Shown here: piece by piece, positions 26,596 to 36,675 of the stretch
Layout: every line of letters starts with the position of its first letter
Position numbering within the stretch: position 1 is the first letter of the stretch
Source: Pseudomonas sp. PDNC002
GTDB taxonomy: Bacteria; Pseudomonadota; Gammaproteobacteria; Pseudomonadales; Pseudomonadaceae
Length of the DNA stretch: 64,000 bases
Direction of reading: 5' to 3'
Assembly (NCBI RefSeq): GCF_016919445.1
Contig: NZ_CP070356.1
Coordinates: 5,955,502-6,019,501, forward strand
The notes under the pieces: model-generated
What the model was told of the DNA's origin: nothing
What the model saw: only the letters and a program-made list of their open reading frames with translations
Databases searched by the model: none
Made by a program: the position numbers and the translations under genes

Positions 26596-26619
26596 GAAAA
26601 TTCCCCTGGGGAAATTTTC
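26596..26619. promoter_or_regulatory. Near-perfect palindrome upstream of ndk
   Basis: GAAAATTCCCC (26596-26606) and GGGGAAATTTTC (26608-26619) pair with a single extra base. It lies 146 bp upstream of ndk and clear of the isc terminator. It could be an operator; no regulator is suggested by the sequence alone. Confidence 0.3.
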
Positions 26620-26630
26620 GACAGCTCACC

Positions 26631-26662
26631 TAAAGATAAAACCCGCGAATTATACGCGGGTT
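26631..26662 (-). terminator. Terminator of the isc operon
   Basis: On the minus strand AACCCGCG and CGCGGGTT form an 8-bp stem (26640-26662) with a 7-base loop, followed by TTTTATCTTT. It stands 38 bp downstream of the iscX stop. Confidence 0.85.
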
Positions 26663-26677
26663 CATGACAAATGGGTA

Positions 26678-26697
26678 CGCGGCTCTGGTGAGCCGCG
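26678..26697 (-). other. GC hairpin directly after iscX
   Basis: CGCGGCTC and GAGCCGCG form an 8-bp stem with a TGGT loop, 3 bases past the iscX stop and upstream of the terminator. It may protect the 3' end of the isc mRNA. Confidence 0.55.
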
Positions 26698-26700
26698 CCC

Positions 26701-26901
26701 TCAGTCGGCTTCTTCGATCCAGGCGGCCTGGATGGCTTCCAGGACTTTTTCTCCGCCACGGGAAGGATCGTCGCTGAACTCCGGCAATGCCAGCACCCAG
26801 CGATGCAGATCGACGAAGTTCACATAACGCGGATCGACATCCGGCTTGGACTCGGCCAGCTGTATGGCGATTTCGAGCACATCAACCCATTTCAAGCTCA
26901 T
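26701..26901 (-). CDS. iscX: Fe-S assembly protein IscX
   Basis: A 66-residue acidic protein ([20 protein letters not shown]) ending the isc operon. It carries the family's [20 protein letters not shown] segment and acidic C-terminus. IscX binds IscS and iron and tunes cluster assembly. ATG 26901 is chosen, because the longer frame to 26976 overlaps fdx. Spacing to fdx is 10 bases. Confidence 0.95.
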   Translation of the reverse strand: MSLKWVDVLEIAIQLAESKPDVDPRYVNFVDLHRWVLALPEFSDDPSRGGEKVLEAIQAAWIEEAD

Positions 26902-26911
26902 GTCGATGCCC

Positions 26912-27250
26912 TCAGTGACCTTCGGAAACCTGGTTGATGGTGTATTTCGGAATTTCCACCACCAGATCCGTTTCACCCACCACCGCCTGGCAGGACAGGC
27001 GCGAGTCCGGCTCCAGGCCCCAGGCCTTGTCCAGCATGTCGTCTTCCAGCTCGTCGGAGCCTTCCATCGAGTTGAAGCCCTCGCGCACGATCACGTGGCA
27101 AGTGGTGCAGGCGCACGACATCTCGCACGCATGCTCGATCTCGATGCCATTGCGCAGCGCCGCCTTCATGATGGTTTCGCCCGGCTGGGCTTCGATCACG
27201 GCGCCTTCCGGGCAGTGTTCGGCGTGGGGCAGAAAGACAATCTGCGGCAT
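26912..27250 (-). CDS. fdx: [2Fe-2S] ferredoxin of the ISC system
   Basis: A 112-residue adrenodoxin-type ferredoxin. Cluster ligands are the Cys residues in HACEMSCACTTCHV (about residues 40-53), plus a distant Cys in SRLSCQAVV (about 87). It supplies electrons for cluster assembly on IscU. It is positioned 5 bases after hscA, as in other isc operons. Confidence 0.97.
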   Translation of the reverse strand: MPQIVFLPHAEHCPEGAVIEAQPGETIMKAALRNGIEIEHACEMSCACTTCHVIVREGFNSMEGSDELEDDMLDKAWGLEPDSRLSCQAVVGETDLVVEIPKYTINQVSEGH

Positions 27251-27255
27251 CTCGC

Positions 27256-29115
<1,860 letters not shown>

Positions 29116-29159
29116 GCGGTTTCTAATCAGGCTATCGGGCGCGGCACGGGCCGCGCGGA

Positions 29160-29681
29160 TTAATCGTCGAGTCGCTCTTCCAGCTGCCGCACTTCCTGCG
29201 CCAGCTTGTCGAGGAACTGCATGCGACGCACCAGGCGTTCGGCCAATTCGCGACGGGCCGCGTCATCCCAGCAGTCGGCGAAGTCCGCTTCCAGCTGCTG
29301 CTGGGCGGTCTTCAGCTGACGCTTGAACTGCGCCACACCGTCGAGATCGGCGCTGTCCTGCAGATCTTCCAGATCCTCGCGCAACTGCATCTGCTGCAGG
29401 AGGAACTCCGGATCCTGCACCGTGGCTTCCAGCGGCAACGCATCGCCACGCAGGGCCAGCAGGTACAGGGCACGACGCGGAACGCTCTTCAGCGTCTGGT
29501 AGGCATCGTTGAGCTCGGCGGCCTTGGACTGCGCCAGTCGCTGCTCACGCTCGGAAGCATCGGCAAAACGGTCCGGATGGACGGTTCGTACCAGCTCACG
29601 GTAGCGGTTGCCGAGGGCTTCCAGATCGATCCGGAAGCCCGGCTGCAGGTCGAACAGCGCGAAGTGACAGGGACTACCCAC
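29160..29681 (-). CDS. hscB: Co-chaperone HscB
   Basis: A 173-residue J-protein. The N-terminal J domain has the HPDRF variant of the HPD motif (about residue 33), and a C-terminal three-helix bundle binds IscU. The start is taken as GTG 29681 ([13 protein letters not shown]), since GAGG stands 6 bases upstream and the family begins there. The frame upstream to 29720 runs into iscA. It stimulates HscA ATPase and delivers IscU. Confidence 0.93.
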   Translation of the reverse strand: MGSPCHFALFDLQPGFRIDLEALGNRYRELVRTVHPDRFADASEREQRLAQSKAAELNDAYQTLKSVPRRALYLLALRGDALPLEATVQDPEFLLQQMQLREDLEDLQDSADLDGVAQFKRQLKTAQQQLEADFADCWDDAARRELAERLVRRMQFLDKLAQEVRQLEERLDD

Positions 29682-29689
29682 ACCCGGCC

Positions 29690-30013
29690 TCAGACGTTGA
29701 AGCTTTCGCCGCAGCCACACTCACCGCGCACGTTCGGGTTGTTGAACTTGAAGCCCTCGTTGAGGCCTTCCTTGGTGAAGTCCAACTCCGTGCCGTCGAG
29801 GTAAACCAGGCTTTTCGGGTCGATGATGACCTTCACGCCGTGGCTCTCGAAGACCTGGTCCTCGGCTGCCAGTTCATCGACGAACTCCAGCACGTAGGCA
29901 AGACCGGAACACCCGGTGGTGCGCACGCCAAGACGAATACCCTCGCCCTTGCCGCGCCCTTCGAGGGAGCGGCGTACGTGATTGGCGGCGGATTCGGTCA
30001 TGCTGATGGCCAT
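29690..30013 (-). CDS. iscA: A-type Fe-S carrier IscA
   Basis: A 107-residue A-type carrier protein. The three conserved Cys residues are in GCSGLAY (about residue 35) and in the C-terminal CGCGESF pair (about 99 and 101). It accepts or delivers clusters, mainly [4Fe-4S], downstream of IscU. It lies 26 bases after iscU. Confidence 0.97.
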   Translation of the reverse strand: MAISMTESAANHVRRSLEGRGKGEGIRLGVRTTGCSGLAYVLEFVDELAAEDQVFESHGVKVIIDPKSLVYLDGTELDFTKEGLNEGFKFNNPNVRGECGCGESFNV

Positions 30014-30039
30014 GGGAACTCCTTACTCAACGAATCGCT

Positions 30040-30426
30040 TCAGAGCAGACCTTTCTTCTGCTTGTAGTCGCGCACGGCCGCCTTGATGGCGTCCTCGGCG
30101 AGCACCGAGCAGTGGATCTTCACCGGCGGCAGGGCCAGTTCTTCGGCAATAGTGGTGTTCTTGATGGATTCGGCTTCGTCCAGGGTCTTGCCCTTCATCC
30201 ACTCGGTAGCGAGGGAGCTGGAGGCAATGGCGGAGCCGCAGCCATAGGTCTTGAACTTGGCGTCTTCGATGACACCCTGCTCGTTGACCTTGATCTGCAG
30301 GCGCATTACGTCGCCGCAGGCAGGAGCACCGACCATGCCGGTGCCGACATCCGGGTCTTCGGCGTTGAGCTTGCCGACGTTGCGCGGGTTTTCGTAGTGG
30401 TCGATGACCTTTTCACTGTAAGCCAT
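30040..30426 (-). CDS. iscU: Fe-S cluster scaffold IscU
   Basis: A 128-residue scaffold protein. Cluster ligands are in APACGDVM (about Cys 37), YGCGSAIASSS (about Cys 63) and KIHCSVLAED (about Cys 106), with the adjacent Asp. LPPVK (about residues 99-103) is the HscA recognition site. It assembles clusters from IscS sulfur. It follows iscS after 27 bases. Confidence 0.98.
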   Translation of the reverse strand: MAYSEKVIDHYENPRNVGKLNAEDPDVGTGMVGAPACGDVMRLQIKVNEQGVIEDAKFKTYGCGSAIASSSLATEWMKGKTLDEAESIKNTTIAEELALPPVKIHCSVLAEDAIKAAVRDYKQKKGLL

Positions 30427-30453
30427 GGCTAATCCTCACTTCTACGGGGCGGG

Positions 30454-31668
30454 TCAGTGGGCCTGCCATTCGACCTTGGACAGGTCGACACCCTCTTTGA
30501 ACATATCCCACAGCGGCGAGAGTTCACGCAGCTTGGAAACGGCTTCCACCACCTTCTTGGCGGCGTAATCGACCTCTTCTTCGGTGGTGAAGCGGCCGAA
30601 GCTGAAACGGATGGAGCTGTGCGCCAGTTCGTCGTTGCGACCCAGCGCGCGGAGCACGTAGGACGGCTCCAGCGAGGCCGAGGTGCAGGCGGAGCCGGAC
30701 GACACGGCCAGATCCTTGAGCGACATCATCAGCGACTCGCCTTCGACATAGTTGAAGCTGACGTTGAGGATGTTCGGCGCGTAGGAAACCGGGCTGCCAT
30801 TGAGGTACAGCTCTTCCAGGTCCTGCACCTGATCGAAGAAGCGCTTGCGCAGGCCTTCGATGCGGGCCATTTCCTGGTGCATTTCTTCCTTGGCAATGCG
30901 GAAGGCTTCGCCCATGCCGACGATCTGGTGTGTCGCCAGGGTGCCCGAACGCATGCCACGCTCGTGGCCGCCGCCGTGCATCTGGGCTTCCAGACGAACA
31001 CGTGGCTTGCGGCGCACATACAGTGCGCCCATGCCTTTGGGGCCGTAGACCTTGTGGGCGGAGAAGGACATCAGGTCGACCTTGAGTTTCTCGAGGTCGA
31101 TGTCCACCTTGCCGGCGGATTGAGCGGCGTCGACGTGCAGCAGGATGCCGCGCGAGCGGGTCAGCTCGCCGATGGCGGCGATGTCGTTGATGCTGCCGAC
31201 TTCGTTGTTCACGTGCATGACCGAGACCAGGATGGTGTCGTCACGCAGGGCGGACTCGACCATCGCCGGGGTGATGATGCCCTCGGGGGTCGGCTCCAGG
31301 TAGGTGACCTCGAAGCCTTCGCGCTCCAGCTGGCGGCAGGTATCCAGGACCGCCTTGTGCTCGATCTTCGAGGTGATGATGTGCTTGCCCTTGGTCGCGT
31401 AGAAGTGCGCGACACCTTTGACGGCAAGGTTGTCGGACTCGGTGGCACCGGACGTCCAGACGATCTCGCGGGGATCGGCATTGACCAGCTCGGCGACCTG
31501 GCGACGGGCATTCTCAGCCGCTTCCTCGGCCTTCCAGCCGAAGACGTGGGAGCGCGAGGCCGGGTTGCCGAAATTGCCGTCAACCAGCAGGCAGTCGGCC
31601 ATTTTCTGAGCGACACGCGGATCCACCGGGGTGGTGGCGGAGTAGTCGAGGTAAATCGGCAATTTCAT
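30454..31668 (-). CDS. iscS: Cysteine desulfurase IscS
   Basis: A 404-residue PLP enzyme releasing sulfur from cysteine for Fe-S clusters and tRNA thiolation. The PLP Lys is in [12 protein letters not shown] (about residue 206), and the mobile catalytic Cys is in [21 protein letters not shown] (about 328). The start ATG 31668 ([19 protein letters not shown]) is the family N-terminus; the frame open to 31839 overlaps iscR. Length is standard. Confidence 0.98.
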   Translation of the reverse strand: MKLPIYLDYSATTPVDPRVAQKMADCLLVDGNFGNPASRSHVFGWKAEEAAENARRQVAELVNADPREIVWTSGATESDNLAVKGVAHFYATKGKHIITSKIEHKAVLDTCRQLEREGFEVTYLEPTPEGIITPAMVESALRDDTILVSVMHVNNEVGSINDIAAIGELTRSRGILLHVDAAQSAGKVDIDLEKLKVDLMSFSAHKVYGPKGMGALYVRRKPRVRLEAQMHGGGHERGMRSGTLATHQIVGMGEAFRIAKEEMHQEMARIEGLRKRFFDQVQDLEELYLNGSPVSYAPNILNVSFNYVEGESLMMSLKDLAVSSGSACTSASLEPSYVLRALGRNDELAHSSIRFSFGRFTTEEEVDYAAKKVVEAVSKLRELSPLWDMFKEGVDLSKVEWQAH

Positions 31669-31696
31669 CAGGTAACTCCTACAGGCGGGCGTTCGC

Positions 31697-32191
31697 TCAA
31701 TCGATGGCGGACGCTTCAATCTTGTCGAGGCGCGGCGTCTTGCTGCCCGAGCAGCGACGCTCGTCCTGGCGCTGGGCCACCTCTTGAACTTCGCGGCGCT
31801 CGACCAGGTCGGCCAGGCTGATACCGCTGAGGAACTCATGAATCTGCTGGCTGAGGTCGCACCACAGGTGGTGGGTCAGGCAGGTATCGCCGGAGTGGCA
31901 GTCACCCTGGCCCTGGCAGCGAGTGGCGTCCACCGACTCGTTGACCGCATCGATCACCTGGGCGACGTGGATGCCGGTCATGTCACGGGACAGCTGGTAG
32001 CCGCCGCCGGGACCGCGCACGCTGACCACCAGGTTGCCACGGCGCAACTTGGCGAACAGCTGTTCCAGGTAGGACAGAGAGATACCCTGGCGCTCGGAGA
32101 TATCGGCGAGAGAAACCGGGCCACGCTGGGCGTGCAACGCCAGATCGAGCATGGCGGTGACGGCATAGCGGCCTTTGGTGGTCAATCGCAT
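31697..32191 (-). CDS. iscR: Fe-S-sensing regulator IscR
   Basis: A 164-residue Rrf2-family repressor. A winged-helix domain ([20 protein letters not shown]) is followed by the [2Fe-2S] ligands [17 protein letters not shown] (Cys residues about 92, 98 and 104 plus His 107). Holo-IscR represses isc genes when clusters are sufficient. The C-terminal tail is longer and more basic than in E. coli only at its last few residues. It heads the operon and overlaps its own sites upstream. Confidence 0.97.
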   Translation of the reverse strand: MRLTTKGRYAVTAMLDLALHAQRGPVSLADISERQGISLSYLEQLFAKLRRGNLVVSVRGPGGGYQLSRDMTGIHVAQVIDAVNESVDATRCQGQGDCHSGDTCLTHHLWCDLSQQIHEFLSGISLADLVERREVQEVAQRQDERRCSGSKTPRLDKIEASAID

Positions 32192-32224
32192 GGGGAAATC
32201 CGGAAGAATCGCTGGTATGGCGGG

Positions 32225-32284
32225 AGTATGCTCTTTTCCGACTATTTAAGTCAACTATAAGACCTATTACTTTAGTCGGATTTA
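32225..32284 (-). promoter_or_regulatory. iscR promoter with two IscR-like sites
   Basis: On the minus strand TTGACT (32249-32254) and CATACT (32225-32230) stand 18 bases apart as -35 and -10. A match to the E. coli IscR type 1 motif (GACT-N5-AGTC core, 32233-32258) covers the -35 and spacer. A second, weaker half-site with GACT lies at 32263-32284. This fits negative autoregulation by holo-IscR. Confidence 0.7.
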
Positions 32285-32331
32285 GCCAGCGAGCGGCGAC
32301 GTATTCTAGCAGCAATGCAAGGGTCGGCGCA

Positions 32332-33111
32332 TCATTGCGCCGACTTGCTGCTCTCCTGGTCCTTCACTCCAGCGAAGTCCTCTTCCCGCAGAATCGGAAG
32401 ATCTTTCGCACAATAGTCGCTACCAAGGGCTGTCAGAGCCTTGCACATCCCCTCCAGACGACCGTCGACCGCCTGCAGGTGGTCGAGCAGTTGACCGATG
32501 GCACGCGCCACCGGGTCGGGCATGTCCTGGCCGACACCGTAGGCATCGAACCCGAGCTTTTCTGCCATGGCCTGGCGCTTGGCCGCCTGATCCGCGTCAT
32601 CCTTGACGATGATGCGACCCGGGATACCCACAACGGTGGCACCCGGCGGTACTTCTTTGGTGACCACCGCATTGGAGCCAACCTTGGCGCCAGCGCCGAC
32701 GGTGAACGGACCGAGCACCTTGGCGCCCGCCCCTACCACCACGCCATCGGCCAGGGTCGGATGACGCTTGCCCTTGTTCCAGCTGGTGCCGCCCAGGGTC
32801 ACGCCCTGGTAGATGGTCACGTCGTCGCCGATCTCGGCGGTTTCACCAATGACGATGCCCAGGCCGTGATCGATGAAAAAGCGGCGACCGATCTTCGCGC
32901 CCGGATGGATCTCGATCCCGGTCATCCAGCGACCGAAGTTCGACACCATGCGTGCCAGCCACTTCCAGCCGGACGTCCACAGACCATGGGCCAGGCGATG
33001 CAGCCAGACAGCGTGCAGGCCCGGGTAGCAGGTGAGCACCTCGAAGGCGTTGCGCGCCGCCGGGTCACGATGGAATACGCTCTGGATATCCTCGCGTACA
33101 CGCTCAAACAT
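32332..33111 (-). CDS. cysE: Serine O-acetyltransferase
   Basis: A 259-residue enzyme making O-acetylserine for cysteine synthesis. The N-terminal helical domain leads to a left-handed beta-helix of hexapeptide repeats. It contains the catalytic segments [18 protein letters not shown] (about residues 90-110) and [14 protein letters not shown] (about 120-135). ATG 33111 is preferred, since GGAG is 8 bases upstream and its coding sequence overlaps the trmJ stop by 8 bases. GTG 33120 and ATG 33117 are alternatives. Neighbouring iscS consumes the cysteine this pathway provides. Confidence 0.95.
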   Translation of the reverse strand: MFERVREDIQSVFHRDPAARNAFEVLTCYPGLHAVWLHRLAHGLWTSGWKWLARMVSNFGRWMTGIEIHPGAKIGRRFFIDHGLGIVIGETAEIGDDVTIYQGVTLGGTSWNKGKRHPTLADGVVVGAGAKVLGPFTVGAGAKVGSNAVVTKEVPPGATVVGIPGRIIVKDDADQAAKRQAMAEKLGFDAYGVGQDMPDPVARAIGQLLDHLQAVDGRLEGMCKALTALGSDYCAKDLPILREEDFAGVKDQESSKSAQ

Positions 33112-33883
33112 CTTCATCACTCCGCTTGGAAAGCTCCCCGCGGGCAGCTTTCTGTGTCTCGGTGAGAATACCCCGCAGGATATTCATCTCCAGCTTGCTG
33201 ACAGCGCTGCGGCCATACAGGCGGCGCAGGCGTGACATCAGGTGGCGCGGCTTCTGCGGATCGAGGAAACCGATATCGACGAGAGTCGATTCCAGGTGTG
33301 CGTAGAAGCGCTCCAGCTCATCCGACGTCACCGGAATACTGTTGAGCACCGCGGTCGACTCCACCTTCTCCTGTTTGGTCGGCTGCCCCTGAACGGCCAA
33401 CCAGGCCATGCGCACCTCATAGACCAGCACCTGCACCGCCGTCGCCAGGTTCAGCGAGCTGAACTCGGGATTGGCCGGGATGTGCACGTGGAACTGACAT
33501 CGCTGCAGCTCCTCGTTGGTCAGGCCGGCGTACTCGCGACCGAAGACCAGCGCGACCTCACCACCCTGCTGGACATGCTCCAGGCTGGTGGTGGCGCACT
33601 CGCGGGGATCGAGCAGCGGCCAGGGGATGCGGCGATCGCGCGCGCTGGTGCCGAGCACCAGGCTGCAACCGGCCAGGGCATCTTCCAGGGTCGGAACGAC
33701 CACGGCCGCGTCGAGAATGTCATCGGCGCCGGATGCACGGGCGCGGGCCTCACCGCTGGGGAAATCCATCGGATCGACCAGGACCAGGCGCGTAAGGCCC
33801 ATGTTCTTCATCGCACGGGCCGTACCGCCGATATTGCCGGGATGGCTGGTGTTGACCAGCACCACGCGAATTTTGTCGAGCAA
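33104..33883 (-). CDS. trmJ: tRNA (cytidine/uridine-2'-O-)-methyltransferase TrmJ
   Basis: A 259-residue SPOUT-class enzyme that 2'-O-methylates position 32 of tRNAs. The core [24 protein letters not shown] opens the protein, and the knot region includes [15 protein letters not shown] and [14 protein letters not shown]. The start is proposed as TTG 33883, with GGAG 7 bases upstream and the next residues matching the family N-terminus ([10 protein letters not shown]). The GTG at 33898 would place the ribosome site inside the gene. It is divergent from suhB. Confidence 0.93.
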   Translation of the reverse strand: MLDKIRVVLVNTSHPGNIGGTARAMKNMGLTRLVLVDPMDFPSGEARARASGADDILDAAVVVPTLEDALAGCSLVLGTSARDRRIPWPLLDPRECATTSLEHVQQGGEVALVFGREYAGLTNEELQRCQFHVHIPANPEFSSLNLATAVQVLVYEVRMAWLAVQGQPTKQEKVESTAVLNSIPVTSDELERFYAHLESTLVDIGFLDPQKPRHLMSRLRRLYGRSAVSKLEMNILRGILTETQKAARGELSKRSDEDV

Positions 33884-34029
33884 CGCGCGACTCCACACAA
33901 AAGCGAAAAAGGGAGGGAATCCTACCGCAGCAGTGGGTCTTGCGCCACGCAGCCGACAGGTCGCTCTATGAACGCCCCGGCTTTCTGCTAGAATGTTCGG
34001 CTTTCTTTAACGACCCAGGTGACCTCTCC

Positions 34030-34845
34030 ATGCAGCCTATGCTGAATATCGCCCTGCGCGCCGCCCGCAGCGCCGGTGAACTGATCTTCCGCTCCATCGA
34101 ACGCCTGGACACCCTCTCGGTCAACGAAAAAGAAGCCAAGGACTACGTCACCGAAGTCGATCGCGCTGCCGAACTCTCCATCGTCACCGCCCTGCGCAAG
34201 GCCTACCCGAACCACGGGATCATGGGTGAGGAAGGCGGTTACCTGGAAGGCAGCGGCGAAGGCGCCGACTACCTGTGGATCATCGATCCGCTGGACGGCA
34301 CCACCAACTTCATCCACGGCGTTCCGCACTACGCCGTCAGCATCGCCTGTAAGTACCGCGGCCGCCTCGAGCACGCCGTGGTCCTCGATCCGGTCCGCCA
34401 GGAAGAGTTCACCGCCAGCCGTGGCCGTGGTGCCGCACTGAACGGTCGCCGCCTGCGCGTCAGCAACCGCAAGAGCCTGGAAGGCGCGCTTCTGGGCACC
34501 GGCTTCCCGTTCCGCGACAGCCAGATGGACAACCTGGACGCCTACCTGGGCATGTTCCGCAGCCTGGTCGGCCAGACCGCCGGCATCCGCCGCGCCGGCG
34601 CCGCCAGCCTCGACCTGGCCTATGTCGCCGCCGGTCGCTACGACGCCTTCTGGGAGTTCGGTCTGTCCGAGTGGGACATGGCTGCGGGCGCCCTGTTGAT
34701 CCAAGAAGCGGGCGGCCTGGTGAGCGACTTCACCGGCGGTCACGAATTCCTCGAGAAAGGCCAGATCGTTGCCGGCAACACCAAGTGCTTCAAGGCGCTG
34801 CTGACCAGCATCCAGCCGCACCTGCCGCCGTCGCTCAAGCGCTGA
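34030..34845 (+). CDS. suhB: Inositol-1-monophosphatase SuhB
   Basis: A 271-residue Mg-dependent phosphatase, also known as the rRNA antitermination factor SuhB. Metal-binding motifs are GEEGGYLEG (about residue 67), DPLDGTTNFIHG (about 84-95) and the later SEWDMAAGALL (about 213-223). The start is ATG 34030 (MQPMLNIALRAARSAGEL); the frame open to 33940 has no family sequence. A TAGAAT box at 33989-33994 could be its -10. In P. aeruginosa SuhB also affects virulence gene control, which is known biology and not visible here. Confidence 0.97.
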   Translation: MQPMLNIALRAARSAGELIFRSIERLDTLSVNEKEAKDYVTEVDRAAELSIVTALRKAYPNHGIMGEEGGYLEGSGEGADYLWIIDPLDGTTNFIHGVPHYAVSIACKYRGRLEHAVVLDPVRQEEFTASRGRGAALNGRRLRVSNRKSLEGALLGTGFPFRDSQMDNLDAYLGMFRSLVGQTAGIRRAGAASLDLAYVAAGRYDAFWEFGLSEWDMAAGALLIQEAGGLVSDFTGGHEFLEKGQIVAGNTKCFKALLTSIQPHLPPSLKR

Positions 34846-34861
34846 GCCTGAGCCTCGACAG

Positions 34862-34890
34862 AAAAAGCCCGGCGATGCCGGGCTTTTTTT
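34862..34890 (+). terminator. Terminator of suhB
   Basis: AAAGCCCGGC and GCCGGGCTTT form a 10-bp stem with a GAT loop, followed by further T residues. It stands 17 bp past the suhB stop. Confidence 0.93.
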
Positions 34891-34910
34891 GTGCCTGCGG
34901 GAACGCTCTC

Positions 34911-34991
34911 CTTGCAGGGGCGAGCCTGCTCGCGAAGCTTTTCGCTCCAGAGCGACGATACTGGGCGGTTCGCGAGCAAGCTCCCTCCTAC
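34911..34991. repeat. Inverted REP pair (REPIN)
   Basis: 34911-34936 and 34969-34991 are two inverted copies of a Pseudomonas REP with the core CGAGCNTGCTCGCGAA and a flanking TCCTAC end, separated by 32 bases. Such pairs are mobilised by a RAYT transposase encoded elsewhere. Confidence 0.8.
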
Positions 34992-35005
34992 GAAAGCCCA
35001 AAAAG

Positions 35006-35034
35006 AAAAAGGCGCCCCATGGGCGCCTTTTTCG
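35006..35034 (-). terminator. Terminator of the glycine-zipper gene
   Basis: AAAAAGGCGCCC (35006-35017) and GGGCGCCTTTTT (35021-35032) form a 12-bp stem with a CAT loop. It has a T-run in both directions and stands 20 bp beyond the stop of the minus-strand gene. Confidence 0.92.
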
Positions 35035-35052
35035 TTCACACCTGGCGACTGC

Positions 35053-35589
35053 TTATTGCTGACCCAGGACCAGACGGCCGCTCTTGTCGACCGGAATCTG
35101 CGAGCCCGGATCGCGATCCATACGAACCTGGCCAGCCTTGCCATCGAGCAGGTACTTCACGTCATAGCCGACCACCTTCTCGCTGGTGTCGTTGACAGTG
35201 CTGCAGCGGGTTTCGGTGGTGGTGTAGGTATCACGCTCCTGCATGCCTTCCTGCACCTTGTTACCGGCATAACCGCCGCCAATGGCGCCGGCCACGGTGG
35301 CGATCTTCTTGCCGTTGCCGCCGCCGATCTGGTTGCCCAGCAGGCCGCCGGCAATGGCGCCGATCGCGGTACCGGCGATCTGATGCTGGTCTTTGACCGG
35401 ACGCTGGTGGGTCACCGCCACGTCCTTGCAGACCTGGCGCGGATTCTTGATGGTTTCCTTGACCGGCTGAACGGCGAGCACCTCGGCGTATTGCGGCGCA
35501 CGGTCCACCAGACTGTAGGTAGCCACGGCGCCACCGGCAGTCACGCCAACAGCGCCCAGCACGGTACCGATTAGCAACGACTTGTTCAT
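35053..35589 (-). CDS. Glycine-zipper 2TM domain protein (SlyB-like)
   Basis: A 178-residue membrane-associated protein. The N-terminus (MNKSLLIGTVLGAVGVTAGGAVATYSLV) acts as a signal or anchor. A glycine zipper follows (AGTAIGAIAGGLLGNQIGGGNG and AGAIGGGYAGNKVQEGMQ, residues about 70-115). A C-terminal region with YDVKYLLDGKAGQVRMDRDPG matches the outer-membrane lipoprotein SlyB/Pal-like group, but no lipobox Cys is present. Function is likely envelope stability. It is monocistronic between two terminators. Confidence 0.85.
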   Translation of the reverse strand: MNKSLLIGTVLGAVGVTAGGAVATYSLVDRAPQYAEVLAVQPVKETIKNPRQVCKDVAVTHQRPVKDQHQIAGTAIGAIAGGLLGNQIGGGNGKKIATVAGAIGGGYAGNKVQEGMQERDTYTTTETRCSTVNDTSEKVVGYDVKYLLDGKAGQVRMDRDPGSQIPVDKSGRLVLGQQ

Positions 35590-35695
35590 ACGAATCTCCT
35601 GGTCTTTCTTCTCATTCGGGCTCTGCCCTTTACCCTGCCTTGGAAGGCGGATTTCGTAAGAAAGTTCCCAGAATGTTGAGCGATACGTCGCACAA

Positions 35696-35724
35696 ACAAA
35701 AACTCCCGCCGAGGCGGGAGTTTT
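35696..35724 (-). terminator. Terminator of the secD-secF unit
   Basis: ACTCCCGCC and GGCGGGAGT pair (35702-35721), with T-rich sequence following on the minus strand. It stands 24 bp after the secF stop. Confidence 0.88.
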
Positions 35725-35747
35725 GTCGAAAGGCCGGAAACGCTCTA

Positions 35748-36665
35748 TTACGGGCGTTCGTCGACTTCCTTGCTCGGCGGCGGGATCAGGTCCTCGGTGG
35801 ACAGATTCAGCCAGATCAGCACCACGTTGGCGATGTAGATCGACGAGTAGGTACCCGCCATCACACCGACGAACAGCGCGATGGAGAAGCCGAACAGGTT
35901 GTCACCACCAAAGAACAGCAGCGCGGCGATGGCCAGCAGCGTCGACACCGACGTGGCGATGGTCCGCAGCAGGGTCTGGCTGGTCGAGATGTTGATGTTG
36001 TCGATCAGGCTCGCCTTGCGCAGTACGCGGAAGTTCTCGCGCACCCGGTCGAAGATCACGATGGTGTCGTTGAGCGAATAGCCCACCACCGCCAGCACCG
36101 CGGCCAGCACGGTCAGGTCGAAGGTGATCTGGAAGAACGACAGCACGCCCATCACGATGATGGCGTCGTGGATCAGCGAGAGGATGGCCCCCAGGGCGAA
36201 CTTCCACTGGAAGCGGAAGCCGACGTACAGCAGGATGCCGCCCAGCGCCAGGAGCATGCCGAGGCCGCCCTGGTCGCGAAGCTCTTCACCCACCTGCGGG
36301 CCGACGTACTCGACGCCGTTCACCTTCGCCGGATTGTTCGCATCGGCCTTCTGCAGCGCCGCGGCGACCTTCTTGCCCAGTTCCGGGTCTTCGCTGGGCA
36401 TGCGTACCAGCACGTCGCGGGTATCACCGAAGCTCTGCACCACGGCTTCGTTGTAGCCGGCGGCAACCAGTTGCTCACGCACCTTGGCGAGGTCGGCAGG
36501 CTGCTCGTAGGCCAGCTTGATCGACGTACCGCCGGTGAAGTCGAGGCCGAAGTTGATGCCCTTGACGAACCAGCTGCCGAGGGCGATCAGGGTCAGGATC
36601 AGGGTGGCGGCGAAAGCAATGTTTCGCACGCCCATGAAGTTGATAGTACCGATCTTGATATTCAT
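35748..36665 (-). CDS. secF: Protein translocase subunit SecF
   Basis: A 305-residue inner-membrane protein with six membrane segments. The first segment begins near residue 18, and the GLDFTGGTSIKLAYEQP motif follows in the large periplasmic loop. The remaining helices include the VVGYSLNDTIVIFDRVREN motif (about 210-230). With SecD it uses the proton gradient to finish protein export. It begins 10 bases after secD. Confidence 0.98.
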   Translation of the reverse strand: MNIKIGTINFMGVRNIAFAATLILTLIALGSWFVKGINFGLDFTGGTSIKLAYEQPADLAKVREQLVAAGYNEAVVQSFGDTRDVLVRMPSEDPELGKKVAAALQKADANNPAKVNGVEYVGPQVGEELRDQGGLGMLLALGGILLYVGFRFQWKFALGAILSLIHDAIIVMGVLSFFQITFDLTVLAAVLAVVGYSLNDTIVIFDRVRENFRVLRKASLIDNINISTSQTLLRTIATSVSTLLAIAALLFFGGDNLFGFSIALFVGVMAGTYSSIYIANVVLIWLNLSTEDLIPPPSKEVDERP

Positions 36666-36675
36666 CTCTGGCCCC

